DNA from: Rhizobium grahamii
Lineage (GTDB): Bacteria; Pseudomonadota; Alphaproteobacteria; Rhizobiales; Rhizobiaceae
Reading direction: 5' to 3'
DNA length: 64,000 nt
Assembly: GCF_009498215.1 (NCBI RefSeq)
Contig: NZ_CP043499.1
Span: forward strand, 1,252,001-1,316,000
This document shows, piece by piece, positions 43,776 through 55,485 of this stretch (the stretch's first letter is position 1; each line of letters opens with the position of its first letter). The notes under the pieces were generated by a model. That model saw nothing but the letters and a program-made list of their open reading frames with translations, made no database searches and was not told where the DNA came from. The position numbers were made by a program, and so were the translations under genes.

Positions 43776-44762
43776 TTAAGCTCTGACCGCGGCCTTCCGT
43801 CGAAGGACGTCAATGTAGACGGCGGCGATAATGACGATGCCGATCAGGATCATCTGCCAGAAGGCGCTCACGTTGTTGATGTTCAGGCCATTGCGTAGGA
43901 GGCCCATGATGAGGACACCTGCCAGAACGCCAAGAACGCTTCCCCTACCTCCGAAAAACGAAGCCCCGCCGATGATCACGGCCGCGATTGCGTCCAACTC
44001 GATGCCAATACCTGCGTTGGGAAAACCGCTTCCGGTGCGGCCAACAAGGAGCAATCCTGCCAGCCCTGCGAAAAAGCCGCAGATCATGTAGACGATGATC
44101 AGGACGCGATCGACGTTGACGCCGGACACACGCGCCGCATGCGGATTGCCGCCGATCGCGAAAATGTGGCGACCCGTTGACGTGAACCTGAGGAACAGCC
44201 AGAGGCAGACAGCGCAGACCGCCACAACAACCAGACTGACGGGGATACCGGCCGGTGGATCGAACAGACCGAGCGTCCAGTACTTCAAACCAAGGAAGCG
44301 CGTTTCCGGAGCCAGGCCGGTGACGGGCGCACCACCGGTAATGAGGTAGGTCAGCCCTCGGGCAATATTCAGCGTCCCAAGTGTCATGATGAATGGATGA
44401 GGTAGCGTCAGCCATGTTAGGCCCGCGCCATTGATCCAACCAACTGCCAAGCCCACGAGCGGCCCAACAAGCAGGCATAGCTCCCACGGAACACCAGCTT
44501 GGCCGGCAAGAGCGATGCAGACCATCCCAAGGGCCATGGTGGAACCGACTGAGAGGTCAATACCACCGGTAATGATCACGACGAGCATACCGAGTGCCAA
44601 AAGGGCCAATGACGCGTTTTGCTTGATAATGTTAGACAGGTTCTCAGCTGAGAGAAACACGTCAGGCTTGATGAGTGCCAATACGAGCATCATCACCACG
44701 ACGACAGCAATAATTCCGTAGGTCTCAAGATGTTTAGAAAGCTTGGGATGATAGAACATCAT
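43776..44762 (-). CDS. ABC transporter permease, ribose class (transporter C)
   Basis: A 328-residue RbsC-type permease with about eight to ten hydrophobic helices. Diagnostic loops are VVIITGGIDLSVGSTMALG, HPFIMTLGTLNIARGLTYL and DAIAAVIIGGASFFGGRGS. It overlaps the ATPase stop by four bases, so the two are translationally coupled. The C-terminus is short and basic (DVLRRKAAVRA). Confidence 0.93.
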   Translation of the reverse strand: MMFYHPKLSKHLETYGIIAVVVVMMLVLALIKPDVFLSAENLSNIIKQNASLALLALGMLVVIITGGIDLSVGSTMALGMVCIALAGQAGVPWELCLLVGPLVGLAVGWINGAGLTWLTLPHPFIMTLGTLNIARGLTYLITGGAPVTGLAPETRFLGLKYWTLGLFDPPAGIPVSLVVVAVCAVCLWLFLRFTSTGRHIFAIGGNPHAARVSGVNVDRVLIIVYMICGFFAGLAGLLLVGRTGSGFPNAGIGIELDAIAAVIIGGASFFGGRGSVLGVLAGVLIMGLLRNGLNINNVSAFWQMILIGIVIIAAVYIDVLRRKAAVRA

Positions 44763-45553
44763 TTCACCTGGTCGTGGGCGAGCTGTGCTGAATGGCCTTT
44801 TGTGCCCATGATCCAGCCGATGACTTCATTTCGGTTCGTATCGGCGAGCCTCGACTCGGCGAAATTGGTGCCCTGAAAGAGCGCGATGACGCGGTCGCAG
44901 CAGTAAAAGATGTCGTCCATTCGGTGTGAGATGATGATCACCGCGACGCCGTGTTCCTTCAGAGACCGTATGAGGTCCAAGACTTTGCCGACTTCCTTGA
45001 TCGCAAGCGCGGCTGTCGGCTCGTCCATGATGACGAGCTTTGCGTCGAAAGCGGTGGCCCGTGCAATTGCGACCGCTTGGCGCTGACCACCACTTAGATT
45101 CTCGGTGTTCTGATCGATCGATTTGACGTGGATTTTCAGCTTGTCCAAATGGTCGGCAGCCATCTGCCGGGCTCTCGAATGGTCGACTATTCTCAACGGA
45201 CCGACTTTGGGACCAGGTTCGCGCCCCAGATAAATGTTCTCATAGATCGGCATGTTCCCGGCCAGCGCGAAATCCTGGTAGACCATTTCGATCCCGAGCT
45301 TTCTGGCCTCCTTGGGGCTGCTGAAGTGGACACTCTTGCCCTGGAAGACCAGCTCGCCCTCGCTCGGCGCGTAGAGGCCAGACAGGATTTTCATCAACGT
45401 GGATTTACCCGCACCGTTGTCGCCGACAACACCAAGGACCTCACCCTCCCCAACATGAAAGTTGATGTTGGAAAGCGCAGTAATCGCGCCGAAATATTTG
45501 GATATTCCCCTGGCTTGCAGAAGAATGTCTTTGTTCGAATCTATTGCGGTCAA
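44759..45553 (-). CDS. Sugar ABC transporter ATP-binding protein, single cassette (transporter C)
   Basis: A 264-residue ATPase with only one cassette: Walker A GDNGAGKSTLMKIL, signature LSGGQRQAVAIARA, Walker B LVIMDEPTAALAIKE and the switch histidine in IIISHRMDD. The other two transporters in this island use two-cassette proteins, so this one belongs to the FrcA-like subgroup and must act as a homodimer. I place the start at TTG 45553, since GGAGGAG lies seven bases upstream. A longer frame reaches 45598. Confidence 0.9.
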   Translation of the reverse strand: MTAIDSNKDILLQARGISKYFGAITALSNINFHVGEGEVLGVVGDNGAGKSTLMKILSGLYAPSEGELVFQGKSVHFSSPKEARKLGIEMVYQDFALAGNMPIYENIYLGREPGPKVGPLRIVDHSRARQMAADHLDKLKIHVKSIDQNTENLSGGQRQAVAIARATAFDAKLVIMDEPTAALAIKEVGKVLDLIRSLKEHGVAVIIISHRMDDIFYCCDRVIALFQGTNFAESRLADTNRNEVIGWIMGTKGHSAQLAHDQVK

Positions 45554-45791
45554 AACCTCTCCTCCCACCGTCCCTCGGACGTTGGCACTTACTTCCAACG
45601 ATTGATTGCACCCCTCACCGGTGTTTGGTCACGATGGGTCGATCCTGGCATTACCAGGGCACGGCTCGGTGAAATGGGACTTTAGGTCTGCCGCCGCACA
45701 AAGGCCGGCGGGAAACAGCGCGCCTTGCGGCTAGAGGGTTAACTCTTCTGTCAAGACCGCTCCTCCCGCTTGACGCTATCTAATGCTACAC

Positions 45792-45805
45792 GCAACATTA
45801 GTTGC
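45792..45805. promoter_or_regulatory. Shared catabolic operator, perfect copy upstream of transporter C
   Basis: GCAAC-ATTA-GTTGC, a perfect dyad with the C/G variant at the inner position. A truncated copy GCAGTTTTTGC follows four bases on. It lies about 240 bases upstream of the ATPase start, in the intergenic region after the Gfo/Idh gene. Confidence 0.62.
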
Positions 45806-45853
45806 AGTTTTTGCTTCGTGTCAACAAAATTTCCGTATTTAATTGCAAGCAGC

Positions 45854-47044
45854 TTATATTACGCAGGATTTCCACTCACCGCCGGATTGAGCGGAGTCCG
45901 ACGCGGCCTCAATGAACTTGACCCCGAGCGCTCCGTCCCAAACGTCAGGGTATTCCAACATTCCTTCCGGAAGTTCAGAACCAGTCCGGCGGGCCTCAAT
46001 TGCGATTGCAAACTCCTCGTAGAGATTCCCCCAGGCGTCGGAGAGAGCTTCAGGATGTCCGCGGGGCATATGGACGAACCGTGCGGCCGAGACATCTATC
46101 CCAGCGCCTTCGCCGCGCGACAACATCTGCGCCGGAGCGTTGAACGGCTTGTAATGGAGATACTCGGGATTCTCCTGGTTCCATTCCAGGCTCGCCTTAT
46201 CGCCAAAGACCCTGATCTGAAATCCGCAATGCGTTCCTGCGGCGACCTGCGAAATCATGATCGTCCCTGGCACCCCACCGACGTAGCGCACATGCATGAA
46301 GGCGGTATCCTCCAGCGGTTTATCTGGACCCAGCGTGTGAAATTCCGCTCGAACCGTTTCCATTTCGAGGCCCGTCACGAAGGTACCCATGTGATGGCAG
46401 TGGGTACCGATGTCACCCGTTGTAAACGCTCGACCGACAAGCTCCGGCTTTACTCGCCAAGCTGCCCCGGCCCCTGCTTGATCCGGCGGAACCATTGCCC
46501 ATTCCTGAAAGTACTCGACATGTACCTGACGGATTCTACCGAGAAGTCCTTGGCGGATCATTGCACGCGCTTGGCGAACCATAGAATGCGCCGCGTAGGC
46601 GTAAGTGACACCAAAGATAAGGCCGGTGTCCTTCTGACGACGGACGAGATCAAGCGCATCCTCGAGATTGGTAGTGAGGGGCTTGTCACTGATGACATCA
46701 ATGCCTTTTGCCATAAAGGCGCAGGCTATGTCGTAGTGCGTATTGTTTGGCGTGGTGATCGCGACAGCGTCTATGCCGTCATCACGCTCTGCTTCCTTGG
46801 CAGCCATTTCCCTGTAATCGGAATAAATTCGATCCTGATTGAGCAGCCATTCGCGGCCGGATTGCAGAGCAACATCCGGCCGGGAGGAAAGTGCGCCCGC
46901 TACGACGTCCCAGCGGTTTGAAACCCTCGCGCCACGGGCGTGCACCCTGCCGATGAAACTTCCTTGACCTCCTCCGACAACGCCAAGCCTGAGACGTCTT
47001 TTCGCCGGGGGAAAGCCCAATGAGCCTTGATTTTCCGATCCCAT
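45854..47044 (-). CDS. Gfo/Idh/MocA family oxidoreductase
   Basis: A 396-residue NAD(P)-dependent dehydrogenase, a distant paralogue of the 23.5-kb enzyme. Both begin KRRLRLG(M/V)VGGG and share the long substrate domain. It carries VISDKPLTT in place of the usual EKP motif, an E-to-D change at the lysine-flanking position, and GDIGTHCHHMGTFVTGL. The start at 47044 has GGAGG upstream. It is divergent from pyruvate carboxylase across a promoter with two shared dyads. Likely role: oxidation of a ring hydroxyl of the imported cyclitol or sugar. Confidence 0.88.
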   Translation of the reverse strand: MGSENQGSLGFPPAKRRLRLGVVGGGQGSFIGRVHARGARVSNRWDVVAGALSSRPDVALQSGREWLLNQDRIYSDYREMAAKEAERDDGIDAVAITTPNNTHYDIACAFMAKGIDVISDKPLTTNLEDALDLVRRQKDTGLIFGVTYAYAAHSMVRQARAMIRQGLLGRIRQVHVEYFQEWAMVPPDQAGAGAAWRVKPELVGRAFTTGDIGTHCHHMGTFVTGLEMETVRAEFHTLGPDKPLEDTAFMHVRYVGGVPGTIMISQVAAGTHCGFQIRVFGDKASLEWNQENPEYLHYKPFNAPAQMLSRGEGAGIDVSAARFVHMPRGHPEALSDAWGNLYEEFAIAIEARRTGSELPEGMLEYPDVWDGALGVKFIEAASDSAQSGGEWKSCVI

Positions 47045-47095
47045 CCTATCCTCCAATAACTCCAAAGAAAGATTTATTGCCAAACTGATTACTGC

Positions 47096-47145
47096 GCAAC
47101 AATTTTTGCACTCCACCAAATCTCTCGTTGTGCAATTTTTATTGC
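47096..47145. promoter_or_regulatory. Two shared catabolic operators in the Gfo/Idh-pyc divergent promoter
   Basis: GCAAC-AATT-TTTGC (47096-47109, one mismatch) and GCAAT-TTTT-ATTGC (47132-47145, perfect), centred 36 bases apart. They lie 52 to 101 bases upstream of the Gfo/Idh start and 73 to 122 bases upstream of the pyc start, so one regulator could control both genes. Confidence 0.65.
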
Positions 47146-47217
47146 GCCATTTGACAATAAGCATTTAAAATTGTAAACGGCCCGCCATCGCCCTGCCATG
47201 CATTGGACGGACTTTGG

Positions 47218-50682
<3,465 letters not shown>

Positions 50683-50695
50683 AAGTGACGCCTCA

Positions 50696-51085
50696 ATGCC
50701 TCTCCTGAAGTTTCATATCTACGAAGGTCGGTCCGACGAAGAGATCGCGACGCTGCTCGATACGTCGCACGCTGCAATGGTTCGTTCGTTTGGAGTACCC
50801 AATCGCGACAGATATCAGCTTGTCACCCAACACACTGCGCGAACCATGATCGCGCAGGATACCGGTCTGGGTCTCGAACGCTCACCCCGTTTTGTCCTGC
50901 TTGAGGTCGTTTCACGGCCACGATCGCGCGAGGAGAAAATCAGATTCTACGAAACCCTTTGCTTAGAGCTCAGCGACCGCTGTGGCATCACGGCAGAAGA
51001 CGTCATGATTTCATTCGTACAAAATTCTGACGACGATTGGTCGTTTGGAATGGGGCGCGCGCAATTCGTAACGGGCGAGCTGTGA
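50696..51085 (+). CDS. Tautomerase-superfamily protein
   Basis: A 129-residue protein with proline directly after the initiator methionine (MPLLKFHIYEGRSDEEIATL), the catalytic N-terminal proline of the tautomerase fold. The double-length architecture (two beta-alpha-beta units, the second with RFVLLEVVSRPRSREEKIRFY) fits malonate-semialdehyde-decarboxylase or cis-CaaD-like members rather than the 62-residue 4-oxalocrotonate type. It begins 13 bases after pyc on the same strand. A decarboxylase of a semialdehyde would connect to the aldehyde chemistry of the island, but the activity is not provable from sequence. Confidence 0.85.
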   Translation: MPLLKFHIYEGRSDEEIATLLDTSHAAMVRSFGVPNRDRYQLVTQHTARTMIAQDTGLGLERSPRFVLLEVVSRPRSREEKIRFYETLCLELSDRCGITAEDVMISFVQNSDDDWSFGMGRAQFVTGEL

Positions 51086-51217
51086 TGCCGTTCCTTAGCA
51101 ACGCCTGAGTGAAGCGTTCAGGTTCATCTCCATGGCCGCTGCCGGCCCAATGCAGACATGCGCGGTCCAGCATCGTATTCCTTCGGGCGCTCGATTTGGC
51201 AAAAATGAGGAGTCTGC

Positions 51218-51331
51218 GTGGCTGAATACAGCGTTGATCAACCCACTTTTCGTGTCCGCTTGTGGGTTGACGAACGTCCAGACCTACTTGTTGCAAACTG
51301 GGGATGGCTCCCGCGCAGCCGACTACGCTGA
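51218..51331 (+). other. Possible 37-residue reading frame in the tautomerase-aldehyde dehydrogenase gap
   Basis: The 284-base gap holds no clear gene. A GTG at 51218 has a good ribosome-binding site (GAGGAG six bases upstream) and opens a 37-codon frame starting VAEYSVDQPTFRVRLWVDER. It may be a small protein or the 5' remnant of a longer gene. There is no family match that I can name. Confidence 0.25.
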
Positions 51332-51369
51332 TTACTGCCGGGGAGCCACACCCCGGAAATAGATCGAAC

Positions 51370-52908
51370 CTACACTTCCAAGCTGGCGCGAAGCGCTGGG
51401 GGTAGCAGGTCGATCGGAAAATCCTGGTAAGAGACTGGCCGAAGAAAACGATAAATGGCCAAGGTGCCCACAGAGGTCGAGCGGCCGTCCGATGTAGCGG
51501 GATATGGGCCACCATGCACCATCGCAGGAGAAACTTCCACGCCAGTTCCGAAGCCATTCACGAGGATGCGGCCCGCCAGCATTTCGAGGGTGGGCACCAG
51601 AACACGCGCGGCATCGAGATCACCATCGTCAACGTGCAGCGAGACAGTTAGCTGGCCCTCCAGTGCCTCCAATACCCCACGGAGTTCGTTCTCGTCTCGG
51701 CATCTCACGATCAGGCTGGAGGCACCGAAAACCTCCTCATGCAGAGCGTGATGGGAAAGAAACGCAGCACCGTTCGTCTCGAACAACGCCGCACTGACCT
51801 GATGAGAACCGTTGGCCGTTCCGGTTGAGAGCTTCGTTACCTCGACATGACCACTGAGTTTTGCGACGCCGTTCTTGTAAGCCTCGCAAATACCACCTGT
51901 GAGCATTGTCTGCTCAGGCGTCACCGAGAGCGCAGACGTCGCAGATGCAATGAACCGCTCGAGGTTCGAATCGTCGATCGCTAGCACGAGACCGGGATTG
52001 GTGCAGAACTGTCCGGCTCCGAGCGAGAGCGACGAAACGAAGGCCTTTCCGATTTCTTCGGCGCGGTTTCGAAGCGCGTTCGGGAACAGGATGACCGGAT
52101 TGATACTGCTCATTTCGGCATAGACAGGAATCGGCTGCTTCCGCTCGGAGGCGATCTTCATGAGCGCGAGGCCGCCACGCTGAGAACCGGTGAAGCCGAC
52201 CGCGCGAATTCGTGGGTCCGCAACCAGGGCCTGACCGACTTCGAAGCCGGAATCCTGGAGCATCGCAAATGTTCCAGCCGGAAGGCCGGCAAGCTCGACG
52301 GCCTTTTGAACCGCGCGGCCAACGAGTTCCGACGTTCCTGGATGGGCGGGGTGCGCCTTCACGATAACAGGACAGCCTGCGGCGAGTGCCGATGCTGTGT
52401 CCCCTCCCGCGACGGAGAAGGCCAGCGGAAAGTTGGATGCACCGAACACCGCGACCGGGCCAAGTGCCACGTTGCGAAGACGAAGGTCTGGTTTGGGCAC
52501 TGGTAGTCGATTGGGGTCAGCTGGATCAAAACGCAGTTCCTGGAAGTCACCCCTCCGAACCTCCTTGGCAAAGAGCCTTAGCTGGCCGACTGTCCTTGTA
52601 CGTTCTCTTTCGAGGTGACTTGCTGACAATCCAGTTTCGCGAGTGGCGCGATCGATCAGCTCATCGCCGATTGCGATGATCTGGTCCGCGATTGTTTCCA
52701 GGAATCCCGCCCGCTTCTCCAGCGTGGTTTCTCGATAGTTTGGAAAGGCTTGCCATGCGAACGCGGCTGCTTTTTCAACGTCGTCGCCTGTCCCGCCATG
52801 AAACGCGGGTTCGAGGGCATTCCCCGTAGCGGCCTCGATCGCATGGAACTCCTTGCCCGCGCCGCTGACGGATCGCCCGCCGATGAACTGGTCGCCGGTA
52901 ACTGTCAT
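51370..52908 (-). CDS. Alpha-ketoglutaric semialdehyde dehydrogenase-like aldehyde dehydrogenase
   Basis: A 512-residue aldehyde dehydrogenase of the NADP-dependent KGSADH group, which ends pentose, hexarate and hydroxyproline pathways by making 2-oxoglutarate. Visible are the cofactor region AVFGASNFPLAFSVAGGDTASALAAG in outline, VGFTGSQRGG, the glutamate in PVYAEMSSINPVI and the nucleophilic cysteine in LSLGAGQFCTNPGLVLA. I prefer ATG 52908 (AGGA seven bases upstream). The frame to 52965 adds a poor N-terminus. It is preceded by a strong 27-base dyad. Confidence 0.9.
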   Translation of the reverse strand: MTVTGDQFIGGRSVSGAGKEFHAIEAATGNALEPAFHGGTGDDVEKAAAFAWQAFPNYRETTLEKRAGFLETIADQIIAIGDELIDRATRETGLSASHLERERTRTVGQLRLFAKEVRRGDFQELRFDPADPNRLPVPKPDLRLRNVALGPVAVFGASNFPLAFSVAGGDTASALAAGCPVIVKAHPAHPGTSELVGRAVQKAVELAGLPAGTFAMLQDSGFEVGQALVADPRIRAVGFTGSQRGGLALMKIASERKQPIPVYAEMSSINPVILFPNALRNRAEEIGKAFVSSLSLGAGQFCTNPGLVLAIDDSNLERFIASATSALSVTPEQTMLTGGICEAYKNGVAKLSGHVEVTKLSTGTANGSHQVSAALFETNGAAFLSHHALHEEVFGASSLIVRCRDENELRGVLEALEGQLTVSLHVDDGDLDAARVLVPTLEMLAGRILVNGFGTGVEVSPAMVHGGPYPATSDGRSTSVGTLAIYRFLRPVSYQDFPIDLLPPALRASLEV

Positions 52909-53029
52909 CATATCTTCCTTTTGAAACTCCGGCGGGCACGTCTCGGCACATGGCCAGACTGACATTGCTCTCGCCTCGAATGTCTGCGGCAGTTATCTAG
53001 CGACCAGCATGACCCGTTTTAAGGGGAGC

Positions 53030-53056
53030 GCGACAAAAAGTATTACTTTTTGTCGC
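53030..53056. promoter_or_regulatory. Perfect 13-base inverted repeat upstream of the semialdehyde dehydrogenase gene
   Basis: Arms GCGACAAAAAGTA and TACTTTTTGTCGC around a single central T, with no mismatch. It lies about 120 bases upstream of the dehydrogenase start and just downstream of the NADP-oxidoreductase stop. It may be an operator for the dehydrogenase gene or, less likely given the lack of a T tract, the terminator of the upstream operon. Confidence 0.6.
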
Positions 53057-53078
53057 CGTCGCGAATGCTGCGTCGGCC

Positions 53079-54089
53079 TTACGAGACGCGCACCAACAGC
53101 TTGCCGAAGTTGCTGCCTCTGAGCATTCCGATGAAGGCTTCGGGAGCGTTCTCGAGGCCGTCAACTACATCCTCGCGGTACTTTATCTCACCCGAGGCCA
53201 CGAGCGGACCGAGCTCCTGTTGAAACGCCTCATAGTGCGTGGGGACGAATTCGGTGTTGATGAAGCCCCTCAACAGGAGACTACGGCGCAGGATCGCCGA
53301 CACCGTCGCGGGAAGCCGGTCCTGCTCGCCGATAACAGGTCCATTGTACTGAGCGATCAACCCGCAGACGGGCACGCGGGCGTAGAGGTTCAGCAGCGGA
53401 AGTACAGCATCCCAAACGTGGCCGCCTACGTTTTCGAAGTAGACGTCAATGCCCTTGGGGCAGAGGCCTGCCAGCTCCGAGGCGAAATCCGGCGAGCGGT
53501 GGTCGACGACGGCGTCGAAACCGAGTTCGTTCTTGACGTAGTCGCATTTGTCGCGACCTCCCGCAATACCGACCGCTCGAGCCCCGACACGCATGGCAAG
53601 CTGACCGACGAGCGAGCCCACCGGACCGGAAGCCGCGGCAACCACGACGGTCTCGCCCGACTTGGGCTGGCCGATTACCTTCATGCCGCCATACGCGGTG
53701 AAACCTGGCATACCGAGAACACCAAGTGCTGTAGAGGCTGGCGCTCCGTAGGTGTTCACCTGCTTGACGCGTCTGGCATCCATGTTTGCATGGGTACGCC
53801 AGCCTGTCATCGCCCGTACAATGTCGCCCTCCTTGAACCCTGGGTTCTTCGACTGCATGACTTCGCAGACGGTCTCGCCTTCCATGACGCCGCCGACAGG
53901 CACTGGCTCGGCGTAGGATTTGGCGTCGCTCATGCGACCACGCATATACGGGTCGAGCGAGAGGTAGAGCACGCGAAGGGAGACTTCGCCATCAAGCGGC
54001 GCTTCAATTTCGATCTCCTCCGTCCGGAAATTTTCTGGTCCCGGTGCACCGGTGGGCCGGCTGGCCAAAACGATAGCTGTCGATTTCAT
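53079..54089 (-). CDS. NADP-dependent oxidoreductase (MDR superfamily, CurA/PTGR-like)
   Basis: A 336-residue zinc-independent medium-chain reductase. The start block LYLSLDPYMRGRMSDAKSY is diagnostic of the leukotriene B4 dehydrogenase/CurA group. The cofactor loop VVVAAASGPVGSLVGQLA and the family block GIDVYFENVGGHVWDAVLPL follow. These enzymes reduce the double bond of reactive enones and enals. It is the last gene of the leftward detoxification-like operon starting at 59.2 kb. Confidence 0.92.
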   Translation of the reverse strand: MKSTAIVLASRPTGAPGPENFRTEEIEIEAPLDGEVSLRVLYLSLDPYMRGRMSDAKSYAEPVPVGGVMEGETVCEVMQSKNPGFKEGDIVRAMTGWRTHANMDARRVKQVNTYGAPASTALGVLGMPGFTAYGGMKVIGQPKSGETVVVAAASGPVGSLVGQLAMRVGARAVGIAGGRDKCDYVKNELGFDAVVDHRSPDFASELAGLCPKGIDVYFENVGGHVWDAVLPLLNLYARVPVCGLIAQYNGPVIGEQDRLPATVSAILRRSLLLRGFINTEFVPTHYEAFQQELGPLVASGEIKYREDVVDGLENAPEAFIGMLRGSNFGKLLVRVS

Positions 54090-54141
54090 GGCGTTGTCCT
54101 TTCGATCAGATGTTCGGTAATGGCGGCCCTGAAATGGCCGT

Positions 54142-54938
54142 TCATGCGTGAGGGGTGGTGAGGTAGCGCTCCGCCGGTTTGTTCAAGGAAATCTTGGGGA
54201 CCAGGTTCCGACGAGCGGCGTCGTATGCTTCCCACTCGGATATATCCGGCAGGGACGGCAAAGTGATCAACTCGCCGAGGTCAAGGCCGGCAAGTGCCGC
54301 ATCTACGGCGTCATCAGCACGCATCACGGCCCTCTCGGGCAGATGATCCAACGATCCTCCCGATGCCTTCCAAAACTCGGTGGCGATCGCGCCAGGAAGC
54401 ACTGCCTGGAAGCGAAGACCAGTTCCGGCAAGCTCCTTATCCAATGATTGGGTCAGTGTGACTACGAATGCTTTAGAAGCCCCGTAAACGCCATTGAACA
54501 TGCCGGGTGCCAAGGCGAGAGCGGATGCGAGGTTTATGATCGTGCCACCCTTGCGCGCAATGAAAGGGGGGACAGCCGCATAGACCAAACGAGTCAATGC
54601 CACGACGTTGACATCCGCTCCATGTCGTCTGCGTTGGCTTTGAGTAAGGGTGCGACAGAGCCAACGCCGGCATTGTTGACGAGCATTGTGATCTCGGAGT
54701 TTTCTTTCAAGATGGCCTCCACACGATGGAGGTCCTCGGTGCTACCCAGGTCGGCCTGAACGGTCGCGACCGATCGACCCGTCGCGTCGATGATCGTTCT
54801 GGCGACGGCGGCCAAGGCTTCTTGGCCCCTTGCCACTAGGACAAGGTCGAAACCCCGCCGTGCGAGCCTGTCGGCGTAGATCGCTCCGATGCCGGAGGAA
54901 GCACCCGTGATCAGCGCTGTACCTTTCGCGGAAGTCAT
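54142..54938 (-). pseudogene. SDR family oxidoreductase (frameshifted)
   Basis: The 5' part encodes MTSAKGTALITGASSGIGAI and MLVNNAGVGSVAPLLKANAD and then leaves frame at about 54620. The 3' part, in another frame, continues with VALTRLVYAAVPPFIARKGG, the catalytic region LASALALAPGMFNGVYGASKAF (YxxxK) and the remainder of an SDR of normal length. The span is one base short of a multiple of three. The junction reads GAGCGGATGTCAACGTC, and loss of seven bases between two GATG copies would explain it. The ribosome-binding site AAAGGAG is intact, so the event seems recent. Confidence 0.85.
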
Positions 54939-54997
54939 TGCAATACTCCTTTGTTGGGTTCGGCCGCTCGGCGGCGAGGTTCTCAATTGCCCTGGGA

Positions 54998-55426
54998 TCA
55001 GACGAGCTTGATCGTGACGTCGATGTTCCCGCGCGTAGCCTTCGAATAGGGGCAAATCTGATGCGCCTCTTCGATCAGCGATTGGGCGACGTCGCGCTCC
55101 ACACCAGGGATGCCAACATTCAGGCGAGCGGTCAGCGAATAGCCATCGGTGTCGGAAAGATTGAGATCGACCTCTGCGTCGATGGTCACATCGCCGCCGA
55201 GCGTGATGCGCTTCTTCTGAACGATAAGCCCGATGGCGCTCTCGAAACAGGCCGACCAGCCGGCAGCGAATAGCTGTTCCGGGTTGGTGCCGATACGTGC
55301 CGTCCCCGGAACGCCCAGCCGGACGTCGAGACGCCCATCGGAGCTGCGGGCGACACCGTGTTCGCGACCGCCAGTAACGTGGGTCTTTGCAGTGTATAGA
55401 ACTTTGGAATTCGCTTTGTGGTCCAT
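54998..55426 (-). CDS. ohr: Organic hydroperoxide resistance protein (Ohr/OsmC family)
   Basis: A 142-residue thiol peroxidase that reduces organic hydroperoxides. The two redox cysteines are in AAGWSACFESAIGL (around residue 60) and AHQICPYSKATRGN (around residue 125), and the arginine and glutamate positions of Ohr are present. It is a cytoplasmic dimer in the family. It sits between the SDR pseudogene and an alpha/beta hydrolase gene in the same orientation. Ohr is usually controlled by an adjacent OhrR, and no OhrR is present here. Confidence 0.93.
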   Translation of the reverse strand: MDHKANSKVLYTAKTHVTGGREHGVARSSDGRLDVRLGVPGTARIGTNPEQLFAAGWSACFESAIGLIVQKKRITLGGDVTIDAEVDLNLSDTDGYSLTARLNVGIPGVERDVAQSLIEEAHQICPYSKATRGNIDVTIKLV

Positions 55427-55485
55427 GACGCACTCCTGTTTACGTTCGTTGCGGATGCCCGGAGGGGCGAGGTTCGCTTCGTTGA

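Noticed and set aside
54594..55433. 280-codon minus-strand frame reading through Ohr into the SDR
   Set aside because: Its first 170 codons are a shadow of the Ohr gene in another frame. Only the last part is the true start of the SDR, which has its own ATG and ribosome-binding site at 54938.
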